DNA from: an uncultured Clostridia bacterium
GTDB taxonomy: Bacteria > Bacillota > Clostridia > TANB77 > CAG-508
Length of the DNA stretch: 46,184 bases
Assembly: GCA_944392505.1 (NCBI GenBank)
Contig: CALXWU010000003.1
Span: forward strand, 1-46,184
Reading direction: 5' to 3'
Shown here: one piece after another, positions 9,129 to 17,484 of the stretch
How the letters are laid out: each line of letters opens with the position of its first letter
How positions within the stretch are numbered: position 1 is the stretch's first letter
The notes under the pieces: model-generated
What the model was told of the DNA's origin: nothing
Seen by the model: only the letters and a program-made list of their open reading frames with translations
Databases searched by the model: none
Program-made: the position numbers and the translations under genes

Positions 9129-10136
9129 TTACCCACTATATCCAGTATCATTTATTATATCATCACTAATTTCTTGTACAGTTTCAGTAGGAGTGTAATC
9201 ATCATTTCCAAATAGTTCTGCATGCAATTCTTTTACATTAGATTCTAAGGTTACAGGTACTCCATACCAAGCATCTGTAGATATTCCACGTACCTCATAT
9301 GGCCAACCTTCACTATTCTTAATACTGTAGAATGGAACAGCTGGAAGCATTGAAATTATCTCATTACTTGATAAATTTGTTGAGATAAGAGGCAAAATGG
9401 TATCTACAAAATTAGATAATTCAGAAACACCCAAAGTTTTTACTTTATCAAATACAGCCTCAATTACAGTTCTCATACGTTCAGTTCTCTGATAATCTGA
9501 GTCTATTTTCCTAATTCTTGAATATGCTAAAGCTTGTTCTCCATCTAAAGTATAAGTTCCGCCAGAGCTTAATCCGCTTATTTGTGTTGCTTCTGCATCT
9601 GTGACTTTTATAGTTACTCCACCAATTGAATCCACAACTGTTTTTACAGTTTCAAAATTTACTGTAACAAATTCCGTTATGTTTAAGTCTAAGTTCTTAT
9701 TTAAAGTACTCATTGCAAGTTCTGGACCACCATATGCATATGCATGAGTTATTTTATCTAATCCATGTCCATCAATTTGAACATAAGTGTCTCTATATAC
9801 AGAAGTAAGATTTACATCATTTGTTTTCTTATTTATACTAACAATTATTATACAATCGCTTCGTGTATTACTAAATGAGCCATCTTGAGAATCTACACCC
9901 AATAAAACAATATTTCTGTAATCCTTTAATTTTTCATCTACTCCAGAATTTACATGAATCGAACTTTCGTCAATTTCTACATAATCCATATTGCTTAATT
10001 TATCTGTTAAAATAGCATATCCAACACCTAAAGCTAGTCCGAGAAGAATTAATATAATAAGTAGGAATATTCCTAAACCTTTTAAAAATCCACCTTTATT
10101 TGATATTAAATATTTTTTCAAATCAATTTCCTCCAA
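9129..10136 (-). CDS. LCP (LytR-CpsA-Psr) family ligase
   Basis: A second, shorter LCP protein (335 residues), the only sizeable minus-strand gene here. It has one membrane anchor (about residues 16-42, G-I-F-L-L-I-I-L-I-L-L-G) and then an extracytoplasmic LCP domain. Visible motifs are N-I-V-L-L-G-V-D-S, N-T-R-S-D-C-I-I-I, S-V-Y-R-D-T-Y-V, D-K-I-T-H-A-Y and A-Y-S-R-I-R...D-Y-Q-R-T-E-R. It shares a terminator with the convergent LCP gene and is divergent from gpr across 153 bases. Two LCP paralogues may serve different wall polymers. Confidence 0.92.
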   Translation of the reverse strand: MEEIDLKKYLISNKGGFLKGLGIFLLIILILLGLALGVGYAILTDKLSNMDYVEIDESSIHVNSGVDEKLKDYRNIVLLGVDSQDGSFSNTRSDCIIIVSINKKTNDVNLTSVYRDTYVQIDGHGLDKITHAYAYGGPELAMSTLNKNLDLNITEFVTVNFETVKTVVDSIGGVTIKVTDAEATQISGLSSGGTYTLDGEQALAYSRIRKIDSDYQRTERMRTVIEAVFDKVKTLGVSELSNFVDTILPLISTNLSSNEIISMLPAVPFYSIKNSEGWPYEVRGISTDAWYGVPVTLESNVKELHAELFGNDDYTPTETVQEISDDIINDTGYSG

Positions 10137-10289
10137 TCTTTTGAATAAGCAAATTGTATCAAATTTTTATGTGAAATTCAAGAAAATGCGGAATATTAAG
10201 AAAAGATTAAGATAAATACTAAAGATTGTAATTTTAATGTATAAAAATGCTCTTTTTTTCTAAAAATATAAAAAAAGGAGTGATTTTTT

Positions 10290-11229
10290 ATGTATAATTT
10301 TAGAACAGATTTAGCTTTAGAAAGAAGAGATTTATATAATAAAGCACATAATGTTGAAAAAGATATTGATGGTATAGAAACAGAAGAGGAACAGATTGAT
10401 GATAAGATAAAAGTCTCAAGGGTAAAGGTAACAAACCAAACAGGGGCAGAAGCAATTGGAAAACCAGAAGGAAATTATATTACTATTGATTTTAAAAATT
10501 TAAAGATTGCAACTGATGAAGAAATACAAAAAGCTTCTGAAACAGTTACAAAAGAATTAAAAACATTATTAGATAAACATGTTGGGCTTCAAGCTTCAAT
10601 TTTAGTAGTAGGACTTGGCAATATTTATGTTACACCAGATGCTTTAGGACCAAAAGTAATAAATGAAATAGATATTACCAGACATTTACTAGAATATATG
10701 CCTGAAGTGCTTGACCAAAACACCAGAGAAGTAAGTGCTGTTTCACCGGGGGTACTTGGGACAACAGGAATTGAGACCTTAGAGATTTTAAAAGGAATTG
10801 TAGATAACATTAAGCCTAAATTGGTAATTGTAATTGATGCATTAGCTTCAAGAAGTATAGAAAGGATTAGTAGTTCTATACAGCTTGCCGATACTGGAAT
10901 CGTCCCAGGTGCAGGTGTAGGAAATGCAAGGAAAGAATTAACACAAAACACCTTAGGAGTGCCAGTTATAGCTATGCGGTATTCCTACAGTTGTAGAAGC
11001 GGCTACAATAGCAGCAGATAGTTTAACATTGCTAATTCAAAAGGTTCAAGAACAAGCACAATCTAATGATTTTTTAAATCAATTGCAGGAAGAGGATAAG
11101 TATACTCTAATAAAAGAGGTTTTAGCTCCAGCAGAATATAACTTTATCGTGACACCTAAAGAAATTGATGAGCTCATAGAAAAAATGAAGGATGTTGTAG
11201 CAAGAGGAATTAATTTTGCAATAAATTAA
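10290..11229 (+). CDS. gpr: Germination protease GPR, read through a +1 shift at CGG
   Basis: GPR degrades the small acid-soluble DNA-binding proteins during spore germination. The first frame (10290-11021) starts Y-N-F-R-T-D-L-A-L-E-R and contains the propeptide region, V-V-G-L-G-N, T-P-D-A-L-G-P and D-A-L-A-S-R. At codon 230 (CGG at 10977) the family pattern V-P-V-I-A-I-G-I-P-T-V-V breaks. Skipping C10977 restores G-I-P-T-V-V-E-A-A-T-I-A-A-D and continues to the stop at 11227-11229, giving about 312 residues. Without the shift the protein ends with a 13-residue unrelated tail. An AAAGGAG site lies upstream. Sporulation genes kept otherwise intact argue against random decay. Confidence 0.9.
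10977..10980 (+). other. In-frame CGGT, putative +1 frameshift site (gpr)
   Basis: The sequence reads GCT ATG CGG TAT in the incoming frame and GCT ATG (C) GGT ATT CCT in the outgoing frame. The outgoing glycine is the conserved one of the GPR 'IGIPTVV' motif. An AGGAG lies 17 bases upstream, too far for a prfB-like stimulator. Confidence 0.75.
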
Positions 11230-11258
11230 AAGAAAATGCTTTACAAATTTTGATAGAG

Positions 11259-11303
11259 CACATCATTTTTTAAATTATGTTTTATGAAAAAATGATGTGT
11301 TTT
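11259..11303 (+). terminator. Intrinsic terminator after gpr
   Basis: CACATCATTTTTT (11259-11271) pairs perfectly with AAAAAATGATGTG (11287-11299) and is followed by TTTT. It separates gpr from the rpiA promoter. Confidence 0.85.
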
Positions 11304-11339
11304 AATATGTAATTTTTCTTAGAAATCGTAAAAAAGAGG

Positions 11340-11368
11340 TTTACTACTGCTAAATATAATGATATAAT
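11340..11368 (+). promoter_or_regulatory. Candidate sigma-A promoter for rpiA
   Basis: TTTACT at 11340-11345 and a perfect TATAAT at 11363-11368 are separated by 17 bases. Transcription would begin near 11375, which makes an ATG at 11374 unusable in the normal way and favours the rpiA start at 11416. Confidence 0.6.
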
Positions 11369-11415
11369 GCTACATGAGAAAAAAAGACATTTTATTGTCA
11401 GATTGTGAGGCGTGT

Positions 11416-12108
11416 ATGGACTGGAAGGATAATATAATAACTAAAAATAAAATGGATAGTATAAAGAATTTTGAGGAAAAGAAATTAGTTGCTGAAAAAG
11501 TTGCTGAAAAAGTTAAAGATGGACAAGTTATTGGATTTGGATCTGGCTCTACTTCATATTTAGCTACTATTGCAATAGCAGATAAAATAAAAAGAGAAAG
11601 CATTCATATTACAGCAATTCCAACATCACTTGAGATTAAATTATTATGTGGATACCTAAAAATCCCAATAACAACCTTAAACGATAAAAAACCTGATTGG
11701 AGTTTTGACGGAGCAGATGAAGTTGATAATAATAATTGGCTTATTAAAGGTATGGGAGGAGCTTTATTTAAGGAAAAGCTAAATATTGTTAATTCTCCTA
11801 TTACATATATTTTAATAGATAAGAGTAAAAGAGTAAATAAACTAGGAGAAAAGTGTAAAGTCCCAGTAGAATGTTTCCCAGAGGCAATAAGCTATGTTAA
11901 AGAAGAACTAACGAAGATTGGGGCAACTGAAATTGAAATAAGAGAAGCTGTTTCAAAAGCAGGACCAGTGATAACTGAAAATGGAAATGTAATTCTAGAT
12001 GTGAAATTTGATAACATTACAGAAGGTTTAGAGAAGAAAATTAAGAGTATTCCTGGAGTGATTGAAAGCGGATTATTTATTAGCTATAAAGTTGAAATTA
12101 TAGAATAA
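11416..12108 (+). CDS. rpiA: Ribose-5-phosphate isomerase A
   Basis: RpiA interconverts ribose-5-phosphate and ribulose-5-phosphate in the pentose phosphate pathway. The sequence shows G-F-G-S-G-S-T-S (phosphate loop), F-D-G-A-D-E-V-D (catalytic aspartate region), K-G-M-G-G-A-L-F-K-E-K (catalytic glutamate and lysine) and K-L-G-E-K-C-K-V-P-V-E. The frame is open from 11374, but I place the start at 11416. There GTGAGG lies six bases before the ATG and the distance from the promoter is sensible. That gives 230 residues, normal for the family. It appears to be a single-gene unit. Confidence 0.93.
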   Translation: MDWKDNIITKNKMDSIKNFEEKKLVAEKVAEKVKDGQVIGFGSGSTSYLATIAIADKIKRESIHITAIPTSLEIKLLCGYLKIPITTLNDKKPDWSFDGADEVDNNNWLIKGMGGALFKEKLNIVNSPITYILIDKSKRVNKLGEKCKVPVECFPEAISYVKEELTKIGATEIEIREAVSKAGPVITENGNVILDVKFDNITEGLEKKIKSIPGVIESGLFISYKVEIIE

Positions 12109-12195
12109 ATGTTATAAAAAGTGTTAAACTAAAAAAATAATAAATGAAATTTAAAATAATAATAAATTTATCATAAAAAAGGAAGGAACATTAAT

Positions 12196-13339
12196 ATGTG
12201 GGGAGATATAGCAATAGCCTTTTTACTAGCTTTTATTACGACATTTGTAGTTACACCACACACAATGAGATTAGCTAAAAAAGTAGGAGCAATAGATATA
12301 CCAAATGATAGAAGAGTAAATAAAAAACCAATGCCAAGACTACGGAGGAGTGGCAGTAATTGCAGGATTTTTTGTTTCAGTAATATATTTAATAATTACA
12401 ACATCATTAGAAGGAAAAATAGACTTCTTTGGAGAGGATAGTTATTACTTAAAGTTAATAGGATTTTTTGCAGGAATTTTAGTATTAGGAATAACATGCT
12501 TTATAGATGACTCAAAAGGAATTCCAAGCTTAGTAAAACTTGCAGCACAAATAGTAGCTGCTATTATAGTAGTAGTTTGTGGTATTAGAATCGAGGATAT
12601 TTCTATTCCATTTACAGATGGTAAGATTGTGATAAGTGGAGTATTTTCGTATATAATTACAATCTGTTGGATTGTGGGAATAACTAATGCTATTAATTTA
12701 ATTGATGGACTAGATGGTTTATCATCTGGAGTGACTTTAATTTCATGTTTATCTTTATTAATGGTATTTGCATTAAATGGTTCACCATTAATTGCAATCG
12801 TACTTATTACAGCTTTAGCAGGAGCTTTAGTTGGATTTTTGCCCTTTAATTTTAGCCCAGCCAAAACCTTTATAGGAGATACTGGCTCTAATTTTATGGG
12901 ATTCGCTTTAGCTATAATTTCGATCTTGGGTGTAGCTAAAACTTATACAGCCTTAGTTTTAATCGCTCCAATAATTATCTTAGGTATGCCTATATTTGAT
13001 ACTATTTTCGCAATATTTAGAAGAATTATAAAAGGAAAGTCATTGAAAGCAGTATTCCAACCAGATAAAGGACATCTTCACCACAAATTAATGGCAAAAG
13101 GATATACACAAAAACAAGCTGTTTTAATTATGTATGGTATAACAGCAATACTTGGAATGTTTGCAGTTATTTTGCTAGAAAGTGGGATTTGGAAGGCATT
13201 ATCATTTGCATTATTAATAATTGCAATAGTTGCAATAGGATATAAGGACATGAATAAATTATTAAGTGATGATTTAAATGATGAAAAAACTACTGATGCC
13301 AATGAAATTGATAAAAAACATATTAGAAAACAAGATTAA
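12196..13339 (+). CDS. tagO: TagO/WecA-type polyprenyl-phosphate GlcNAc-1-phosphate transferase, read through a +1 shift at CGG
   Basis: This MraY-superfamily membrane enzyme starts wall teichoic acid or other polymer synthesis by putting GlcNAc-1-P on undecaprenyl phosphate. The first frame (from the ATG behind GGAAGGA) ends N-D-R-R-V-N-K-K-P-M-P-R-L, exactly where the family has the double glycine of P-x-x-G-G. Skipping C12343 gives G-G-V-A-V-I-A-G and an uninterrupted protein of about 380 residues. It carries F-I-D-D-S-K-G, N-A-I-N-L-I-D-G-L-D-G-L, G-D-T-G-S and H-L-H-H, plus about 10 membrane helices. Read without the shift it would stop after 81 residues. Such an enzyme would supply the lipid-linked start for the polymers built by the glycosyltransferases and anchored by the LCP proteins nearby. 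A WecA-like role for another polymer is possible. Confidence 0.9.
12343..12346 (+). other. In-frame CGGA, putative +1 frameshift site (tagO-like)
   Basis: Incoming frame AGA CTA CGG AGG; outgoing AGA CTA (C) GGA GGA GTG GCA. The glycine pair produced is the conserved P-x-x-G-G motif of the MraY/WecA superfamily. The codon before the skipped base is CTA. Confidence 0.75.
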
Positions 13340-13343
13340 ATAA

Positions 13344-13386
13344 TGGTTATAGGTAATCCGTAAAACCTAAATTTACAATAAGGAAT
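13344..13386 (+). promoter_or_regulatory. Conserved leader element, copy A (before ruvB)
   Basis: GGTTATAGGT, AATCC, AAAACCTAAAT and AAGGAAT occur in this order. TAGGT (13350-13354) can pair with ACCTA (13365-13369). The same arrangement occurs before polA and before the AI-2E gene. The AAGGA end is the ruvB ribosome binding site. Function unknown; possibly a small translation-level RNA switch. Confidence 0.5.
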
Positions 13387-13396
13387 GTGAACGATA

Positions 13397-14422
13397 TTGG
13401 ATGAGGAACGTATAATTACTCCAGAACTAACAGACCTTAGTGAGGAAAAGTTTGAAAATTCATTAAGACCAAAAACTTTGTCAGAATATATAGGACAAGA
13501 TAAAGTTAAAGAAAATATGAAAGTGTATATTGAGGCAGCTAAAAAAAGGGGAGAACCACTAGACCATGTCCTTTTATATGGACCTCCAGGATTAGGAAAA
13601 ACTACACTTGCCAATATTATTTCAAATGAGATGAATTCAAATATAAAAATTACTTCAGGACCTGCTATCTCAAAACCAGGAGATTTAGCTGCGCTTCTTA
13701 CAAACTTATCTGAATTTGATGTTTTGTTTATTGATGAGATACATAGATTAAATAAAAGTGTTGAAGAAATTCTGTACCCAGCTTTAGAAGACTACACTTT
13801 AGATATCATAATCGGTAAGGGACCGAGTGCAAGATCCATAAGACTTGATTTGCCTAAATTCACATTAATAGGAGCAACTACAAAAGCAGGCTCACTTGCA
13901 ACACCACTTCGTGATAGATTTGGAATAATACATAGACTAGAGTTATATAGCACAGAGGATTTGACAACAATAATTAAGAGATCAGCCAATATTTTAGAGA
14001 TAAATATAGATAATGACTCTGCAGTAGAAATTGCAAGAAGATCAAGAGGAACGCCAAGAATTGCTAACAGATTACTAAAAAGAGTAAGAGATTATGCAGC
14101 AGTCTTAGGAGATGGAAACATAACCTTAAAGATTACTAAAATTGCATTAAACAAATTAGAAATTGACGATTTGGGTTTGGATGAAATAGATAGAAGAATC
14201 TTAGAAACATTAATTATAAAATATAGAGGTAGACCAGTAGGAATAGAAACAATTGCAACAACCTTAGGAGAAGAAGTCGATACAATTGAAGATGTGTACG
14301 AACCATACCTTATACAAATTGGCTTTATATCAAGAACTGTAAGAGGTAGAGTAGCACTACCTGCAGCTTATGAGCATATTGGCGTACCATACAATGGAGG
14401 AAATGAACAATTGTCGCTTTAG
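13397..14422 (+). CDS. ruvB: Holliday junction branch-migration helicase RuvB
   Basis: RuvB is the AAA+ motor that drives RuvA-bound Holliday junctions. The 341 residues contain [11 protein letters not shown], Walker [12 protein letters not shown], Walker B with F-I-D-E-I-H-R-L, the sensor G-A-T-T-K-A-G, the arginine-finger region R-D-R-F-G-I, and the C-terminal winged helix. The start is TTG at 13397, the first in-frame start after an upstream stop, with AAGGA 12 bases before it. ruvA is not next to it, which is unusual. The last codons (L-S-L-stop) overlap the edge of a repeat element that begins at 14411. Confidence 0.95.
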   Translation: MDEERIITPELTDLSEEKFENSLRPKTLSEYIGQDKVKENMKVYIEAAKKRGEPLDHVLLYGPPGLGKTTLANIISNEMNSNIKITSGPAISKPGDLAALLTNLSEFDVLFIDEIHRLNKSVEEILYPALEDYTLDIIIGKGPSARSIRLDLPKFTLIGATTKAGSLATPLRDRFGIIHRLELYSTEDLTTIIKRSANILEINIDNDSAVEIARRSRGTPRIANRLLKRVRDYAAVLGDGNITLKITKIALNKLEIDDLGLDEIDRRILETLIIKYRGRPVGIETIATTLGEEVDTIEDVYEPYLIQIGFISRTVRGRVALPAAYEHIGVPYNGGNEQLSL

Positions 14423-14493
14423 TGTCGTTTTTAGGGACAGGCGTTAAAAACGAACAACATTGCGGTTTTAACGCCTGTCCCTAAAAGCGACAA
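14411..14493. repeat. REP/MITE-like GGGACAGGC element, inverted arms
   Basis: The arm at about 14422-14449 (GTGTCGTTTTTAGGGACAGG and on) is matched in reverse by 14466-14493 with two mismatches in 28, around a 16-base loop. The core TTTTAGGGACAGGCGTTAAA recurs at 32941 and 45840. A partial TTGTCGCTTT at 14411 overlaps the ruvB stop. Such elements are usually mobilised in trans by RAYT-type (TnpA_REP) proteins; none is in the window. Confidence 0.8.
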
Positions 14494-14526
14494 AATAAAA
14501 TCTATAATAGAAGGGGTGTAAGATAA

Positions 14527-15495
14527 ATGAAGGTAGCAGTATTAATACCTTGCTATAATGAAGAATTGACAGTAAAAAAAGTAGTTGAAGATTTCAAAAA
14601 AGAATTGCCTGATGCTGATATTTATGTATATAACAACAATTCTACAGATAAGACTGTAGAGCTTGCGAAAGCAGCAGGAGCAATTGTGAGAAATGAATAT
14701 AAACAGGGAAAAGGCAATGTTGTGAAAAGAATGTTTGAAGATGTAGAAGCAGACATATATGTATTAGTAGATGGAGATGATACATATCCTGCTTCATCTG
14801 TGCATGATTTAATAAAACCTGTAGCAGAAGGTGTTGCAGATATGGCTGTAGGGGATAGACTTTCAAACGGAACTTATAAAAAAGAGAATAAAAGAACCTT
14901 TCACAATTTTGGCAATATTTTAGTTAGAGGTGCAATAAACCTTTCCTTTGGCTCAAAATTAAAAGATATTATGACGGGCTACAGAGCTTTTAATAAAAAA
15001 ATGGTAAAGAATTTACCAATAACAACAAAGAAATTTGAAGTAGAAACAGAAATGACTCTGCAGGCTTTAGATAAGAATTTCACTATTAAAGAAATTCCTA
15101 TAGATTATAGAGATAGACCTAAAGGAAGTAGCTCGAAATTAAATACCGTTTCAGATGGAATTAAAGTTTTAAGAGAGATTATAAGATTATTCAAGGATTA
15201 CAAACCTTTCAAATTCTTTTTATTAATAGCCGTTATTTTATTTTTACTAGGGCTTATTGTAGGGTTACCTGTAATAATTGAATTCTTTCAAACACAATAT
15301 ATCACAAAAGTTCCATCAGCAATACTTGCTACAGGATTTATTTTGTTAGCAGTAATATTTGGTCAATGTGGAGTTATTTTGGACACTTATGTAAAACGCA
15401 ATAGAGAGAGCTATAGACTAAATATTCTACGATATACTCAAATGGAAGAATGTAAGGACCTTATAAAAAACAATTGGAAAATAGATGGGAGATAA
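14527..15495 (+). CDS. Glycosyltransferase family 2 with C-terminal membrane helices
   Basis: A 322-residue GT-A enzyme resembling polyprenyl-phosphate glycosyltransferases. The N-terminus V-A-V-L-I-P-C-Y-N-E-E binds the nucleotide sugar, V-L-V-D-G-D-D-T-Y near residue 80 has the DxD metal site, and D-I-M-T-G-Y-R-A-F near residue 150 is typical of DPM1/GtrB relatives. Two membrane helices follow at about 235-290 (F-F-L-L-I-A-V-I-L-F and A-T-G-F-I-L-L-A-V-I-F). It probably makes a lipid-linked sugar used by a membrane glycosyltransferase such as the next gene. The start follows AGAAGGGGTG. Confidence 0.87.
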   Translation: MKVAVLIPCYNEELTVKKVVEDFKKELPDADIYVYNNNSTDKTVELAKAAGAIVRNEYKQGKGNVVKRMFEDVEADIYVLVDGDDTYPASSVHDLIKPVAEGVADMAVGDRLSNGTYKKENKRTFHNFGNILVRGAINLSFGSKLKDIMTGYRAFNKKMVKNLPITTKKFEVETEMTLQALDKNFTIKEIPIDYRDRPKGSSSKLNTVSDGIKVLREIIRLFKDYKPFKFFLLIAVILFLLGLIVGLPVIIEFFQTQYITKVPSAILATGFILLAVIFGQCGVILDTYVKRNRESYRLNILRYTQMEECKDLIKNNWKIDGR

Positions 15496-15500
15496 ACGAT

Positions 15501-16866
15501 ATGAAAAAAAATATTTTAATAACTATTGCAAAATATATTTTGATTTTTGCAATTTTAATAGGAATTTATTTAGTTTTATTAACAATCACAAGTTTAATTC
15601 CTTCTTCTGTTTTAGAAGATAACGTAAGGAGAAGTTCAGAAACTCTAGTACAGGAAGGAGAAAAAGTTGTATTTAATTTAGGCTACAAAGGTGAAATTAT
15701 TTTTACATTTACTGACGCTCTTATGATAAATACGGCATATTCAGTTGATAGTAGTCATCCTTTCCAAAGTGCAATATTGGCGAGAAAGAATTATATACCG
15801 GGACAAACAAAGCTCGTTTACCGGAGACAGTCAATATAACTTAGGAGCAAATGAAAAGTATATAAATAAAGAAAATGGAGATTTATATCAAACTAAAGAG
15901 TTGTATGGTCTTATGCATGGAGATAATATCGAGGATTCATATGAATATGCGAGATATTGGCACGGATATTTAGCGGTTTTAAGACCACTTTTAACTCTAT
16001 TTGATTATTCAGCAATAAGAATTATATTACTTATTGCAACCTTAATAAGTATTGTCGCTATGATAGTATTATTATGCAGGAAAGCAAATATAATAAGCGG
16101 AATTATTTATGGAATTGGGTTACTTGCTATAAATATATTTATTGTATCAAGATCTATAAATGAAATATTAATTTTCTTGGTTGCATTTATAAGTTCAATT
16201 ATATTGCTTTTGAAAAAAGATACAAAAAAGAACATTGGAATTTTCTTTTTTGCAATAGGTTCGATTTCAAACTTCATAGACTTATTAACAGCACCATTAG
16301 TAACTTTAGGCTTTACTGCTATTACATATTTCTTGATAATTCAAAAACAAGAGGAAAAGGCAAATATAAAAGAATATATATTAGATATTTTAAAAATAGG
16401 AATATCTTGGACATTAGGTTATGGAATTACATGGATTACTAAATGGGTAATAACAGAAGTGATTTATGGAAGACCGATAATTTCCCAAGCAATTGAGCAA
16501 GCTTTATTTAGAAGTGATGTGCCAACCTACAATGGAATAGAACTATTTACACCATTCGATGTAATAACTAGAAACATGAGTTATTTGTCAAATCTGGTTA
16601 TTAGTGTAATATCAGTAATTGCGGTCATATATTTAATTGTAATTATAATTAAAAATTTTAAAAAGAAAATTAATGTAAAAGAAAATTTAAAAAAATGTTT
16701 ACCATATGCAATAATATTTTTCTTCCCAATGATATGGTATTTAGTAATAAAACAACACTCATATACACATGTATACTTTACATATAGACTTTTAGTTATA
16801 TCTATAATTTGTTTACTTGTGATAGCAACAAAGATATTTAAGGCTGAACCAGAAATAGAGGTGTAA
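15501..16866 (+). CDS. Unknown multi-pass membrane protein (possibly GT-C glycosyltransferase), read through a +1 shift at CGG
   Basis: I do not recognise the family. The ATG at 15501 follows GGGAG in the tail of the GT2 gene. The first frame gives a signal-anchor helix (about residues 5-30) and an extracytoplasmic region ending I-P-G-Q-T-K-L-V-Y. At codon 108 (CGG at 15822), skipping the C gives G-D-S-Q-Y-N-L-G-A-N and a continuous protein of about 454 residues with roughly nine more membrane helices. R-Y-W-H-G-Y-L-A-V-L-R-P and K-Q-H-S-Y-T-H-V-Y-F-T-Y-R near the ends of hydrophobic stretches recall GT-C enzymes, and a GT-C partner would fit behind a GT2. Without the shift the product stops after 113 residues. 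Confidence 0.65.
15822..15825 (+). other. In-frame CGGA, putative +1 frameshift site (membrane gene)
   Basis: Incoming frame GTT TAC CGG AGA CAG TCA ATA TAA; outgoing GTT TAC (C) GGA GAC AGT CAA. The incoming frame stops five codons after the site. The codon before the skipped base is TAC. No homologue is known to me to confirm the glycine here. Confidence 0.65.
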
Positions 16867-16870
16867 TTTA

Positions 16871-17467
16871 ATGAAACTTTTAATGCATACATGTTGTGCA
16901 CCATGCAGTGTGTACTGTATTGATTCACTAAGAAATGAAGGAATAGAGCCAACAGTCTACTGGTATAATCCAAATATACATCCATATATGGAATACAAAG
17001 CAAGGAGAGATTGCCTAAAAGAATATACTTTATCTATTGGGGTAAGTGCTATTTTTGAAGAAAATTATGGGTTAGATGAATTTTGCAAAAATGTTATATG
17101 TGATTTAAAAAATAGATGCGTTAATTATTGCTATAGAGTTCGTATGGAGCAAACTGCAAAATATGCTAAGGAAAATGGATATGATACTATCACAACAACA
17201 CTTTTAGTAAGTCCTTATCAAAAACATGAAGAATTAAAAGCGATTTGTGAAGAGATTGCAGAAAAGTACGGATTAACTTTTTTATACAGAGATTTTAGAA
17301 TCGGCTTTAGAGAAGGGCAAGCAAAAGCGAGAAAACTAGGATTATACATACAAAAATACTGTGGATGCATTTTTTCGGAGGAGGATAGGTATAGGGCGAA
17401 AATTGAGAAAGATATGGAAAAAAATAATAAAATTGTGTCATCAGTGGAAACGCAATATAAAAAATAA
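16871..17467 (+). CDS. queH: Epoxyqueuosine reductase QueH
   Basis: QueH performs the last step of queuosine synthesis, reducing epoxyqueuosine in tRNA with Fe-S chemistry. It replaces QueG in many anaerobes. The 198 residues start M-K-L-L-M-H-T-C-C-A-P-C-S. Further cysteines follow in C-D-L-K-N-R-C-V-N-Y-C-Y-R-V-R-M and near the end K-Y-C-G-C-I-F-S-E-E-D-R-Y, which supply cluster ligands. T-T-T-L-L-V-S-P-Y-Q-K-H-E lies between. It sits four bases after the membrane gene and closes the ruvB-side block. The call is secure. Confidence 0.93.
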   Translation: MKLLMHTCCAPCSVYCIDSLRNEGIEPTVYWYNPNIHPYMEYKARRDCLKEYTLSIGVSAIFEENYGLDEFCKNVICDLKNRCVNYCYRVRMEQTAKYAKENGYDTITTTLLVSPYQKHEELKAICEEIAEKYGLTFLYRDFRIGFREGQAKARKLGLYIQKYCGCIFSEEDRYRAKIEKDMEKNNKIVSSVETQYKK

Positions 17468-17484
17468 GGAAGTGATATTATTAT

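Noticed and set aside
10290..11229. gpr, the tagO-like gene and the MBOAT gene as ordinary pseudogenes
   Set aside because: Downstream frames are long, stop-free and keep catalytic motifs. No second lesion is visible in any of the five genes.
11374..11415. rpiA start at 11374
   Set aside because: It lies six bases after the -10 box of the candidate promoter and adds a cysteine-rich head not seen in RpiA. 11416 has a ribosome binding site.
13344..13386. preQ1 riboswitch in the leader before ruvB (and copies B and C)
   Set aside because: The A-rich 3' part and the ribosome binding site look superficially similar, but the preQ1-I loop and C-rich core do not match, and the downstream genes are not queuosine genes.
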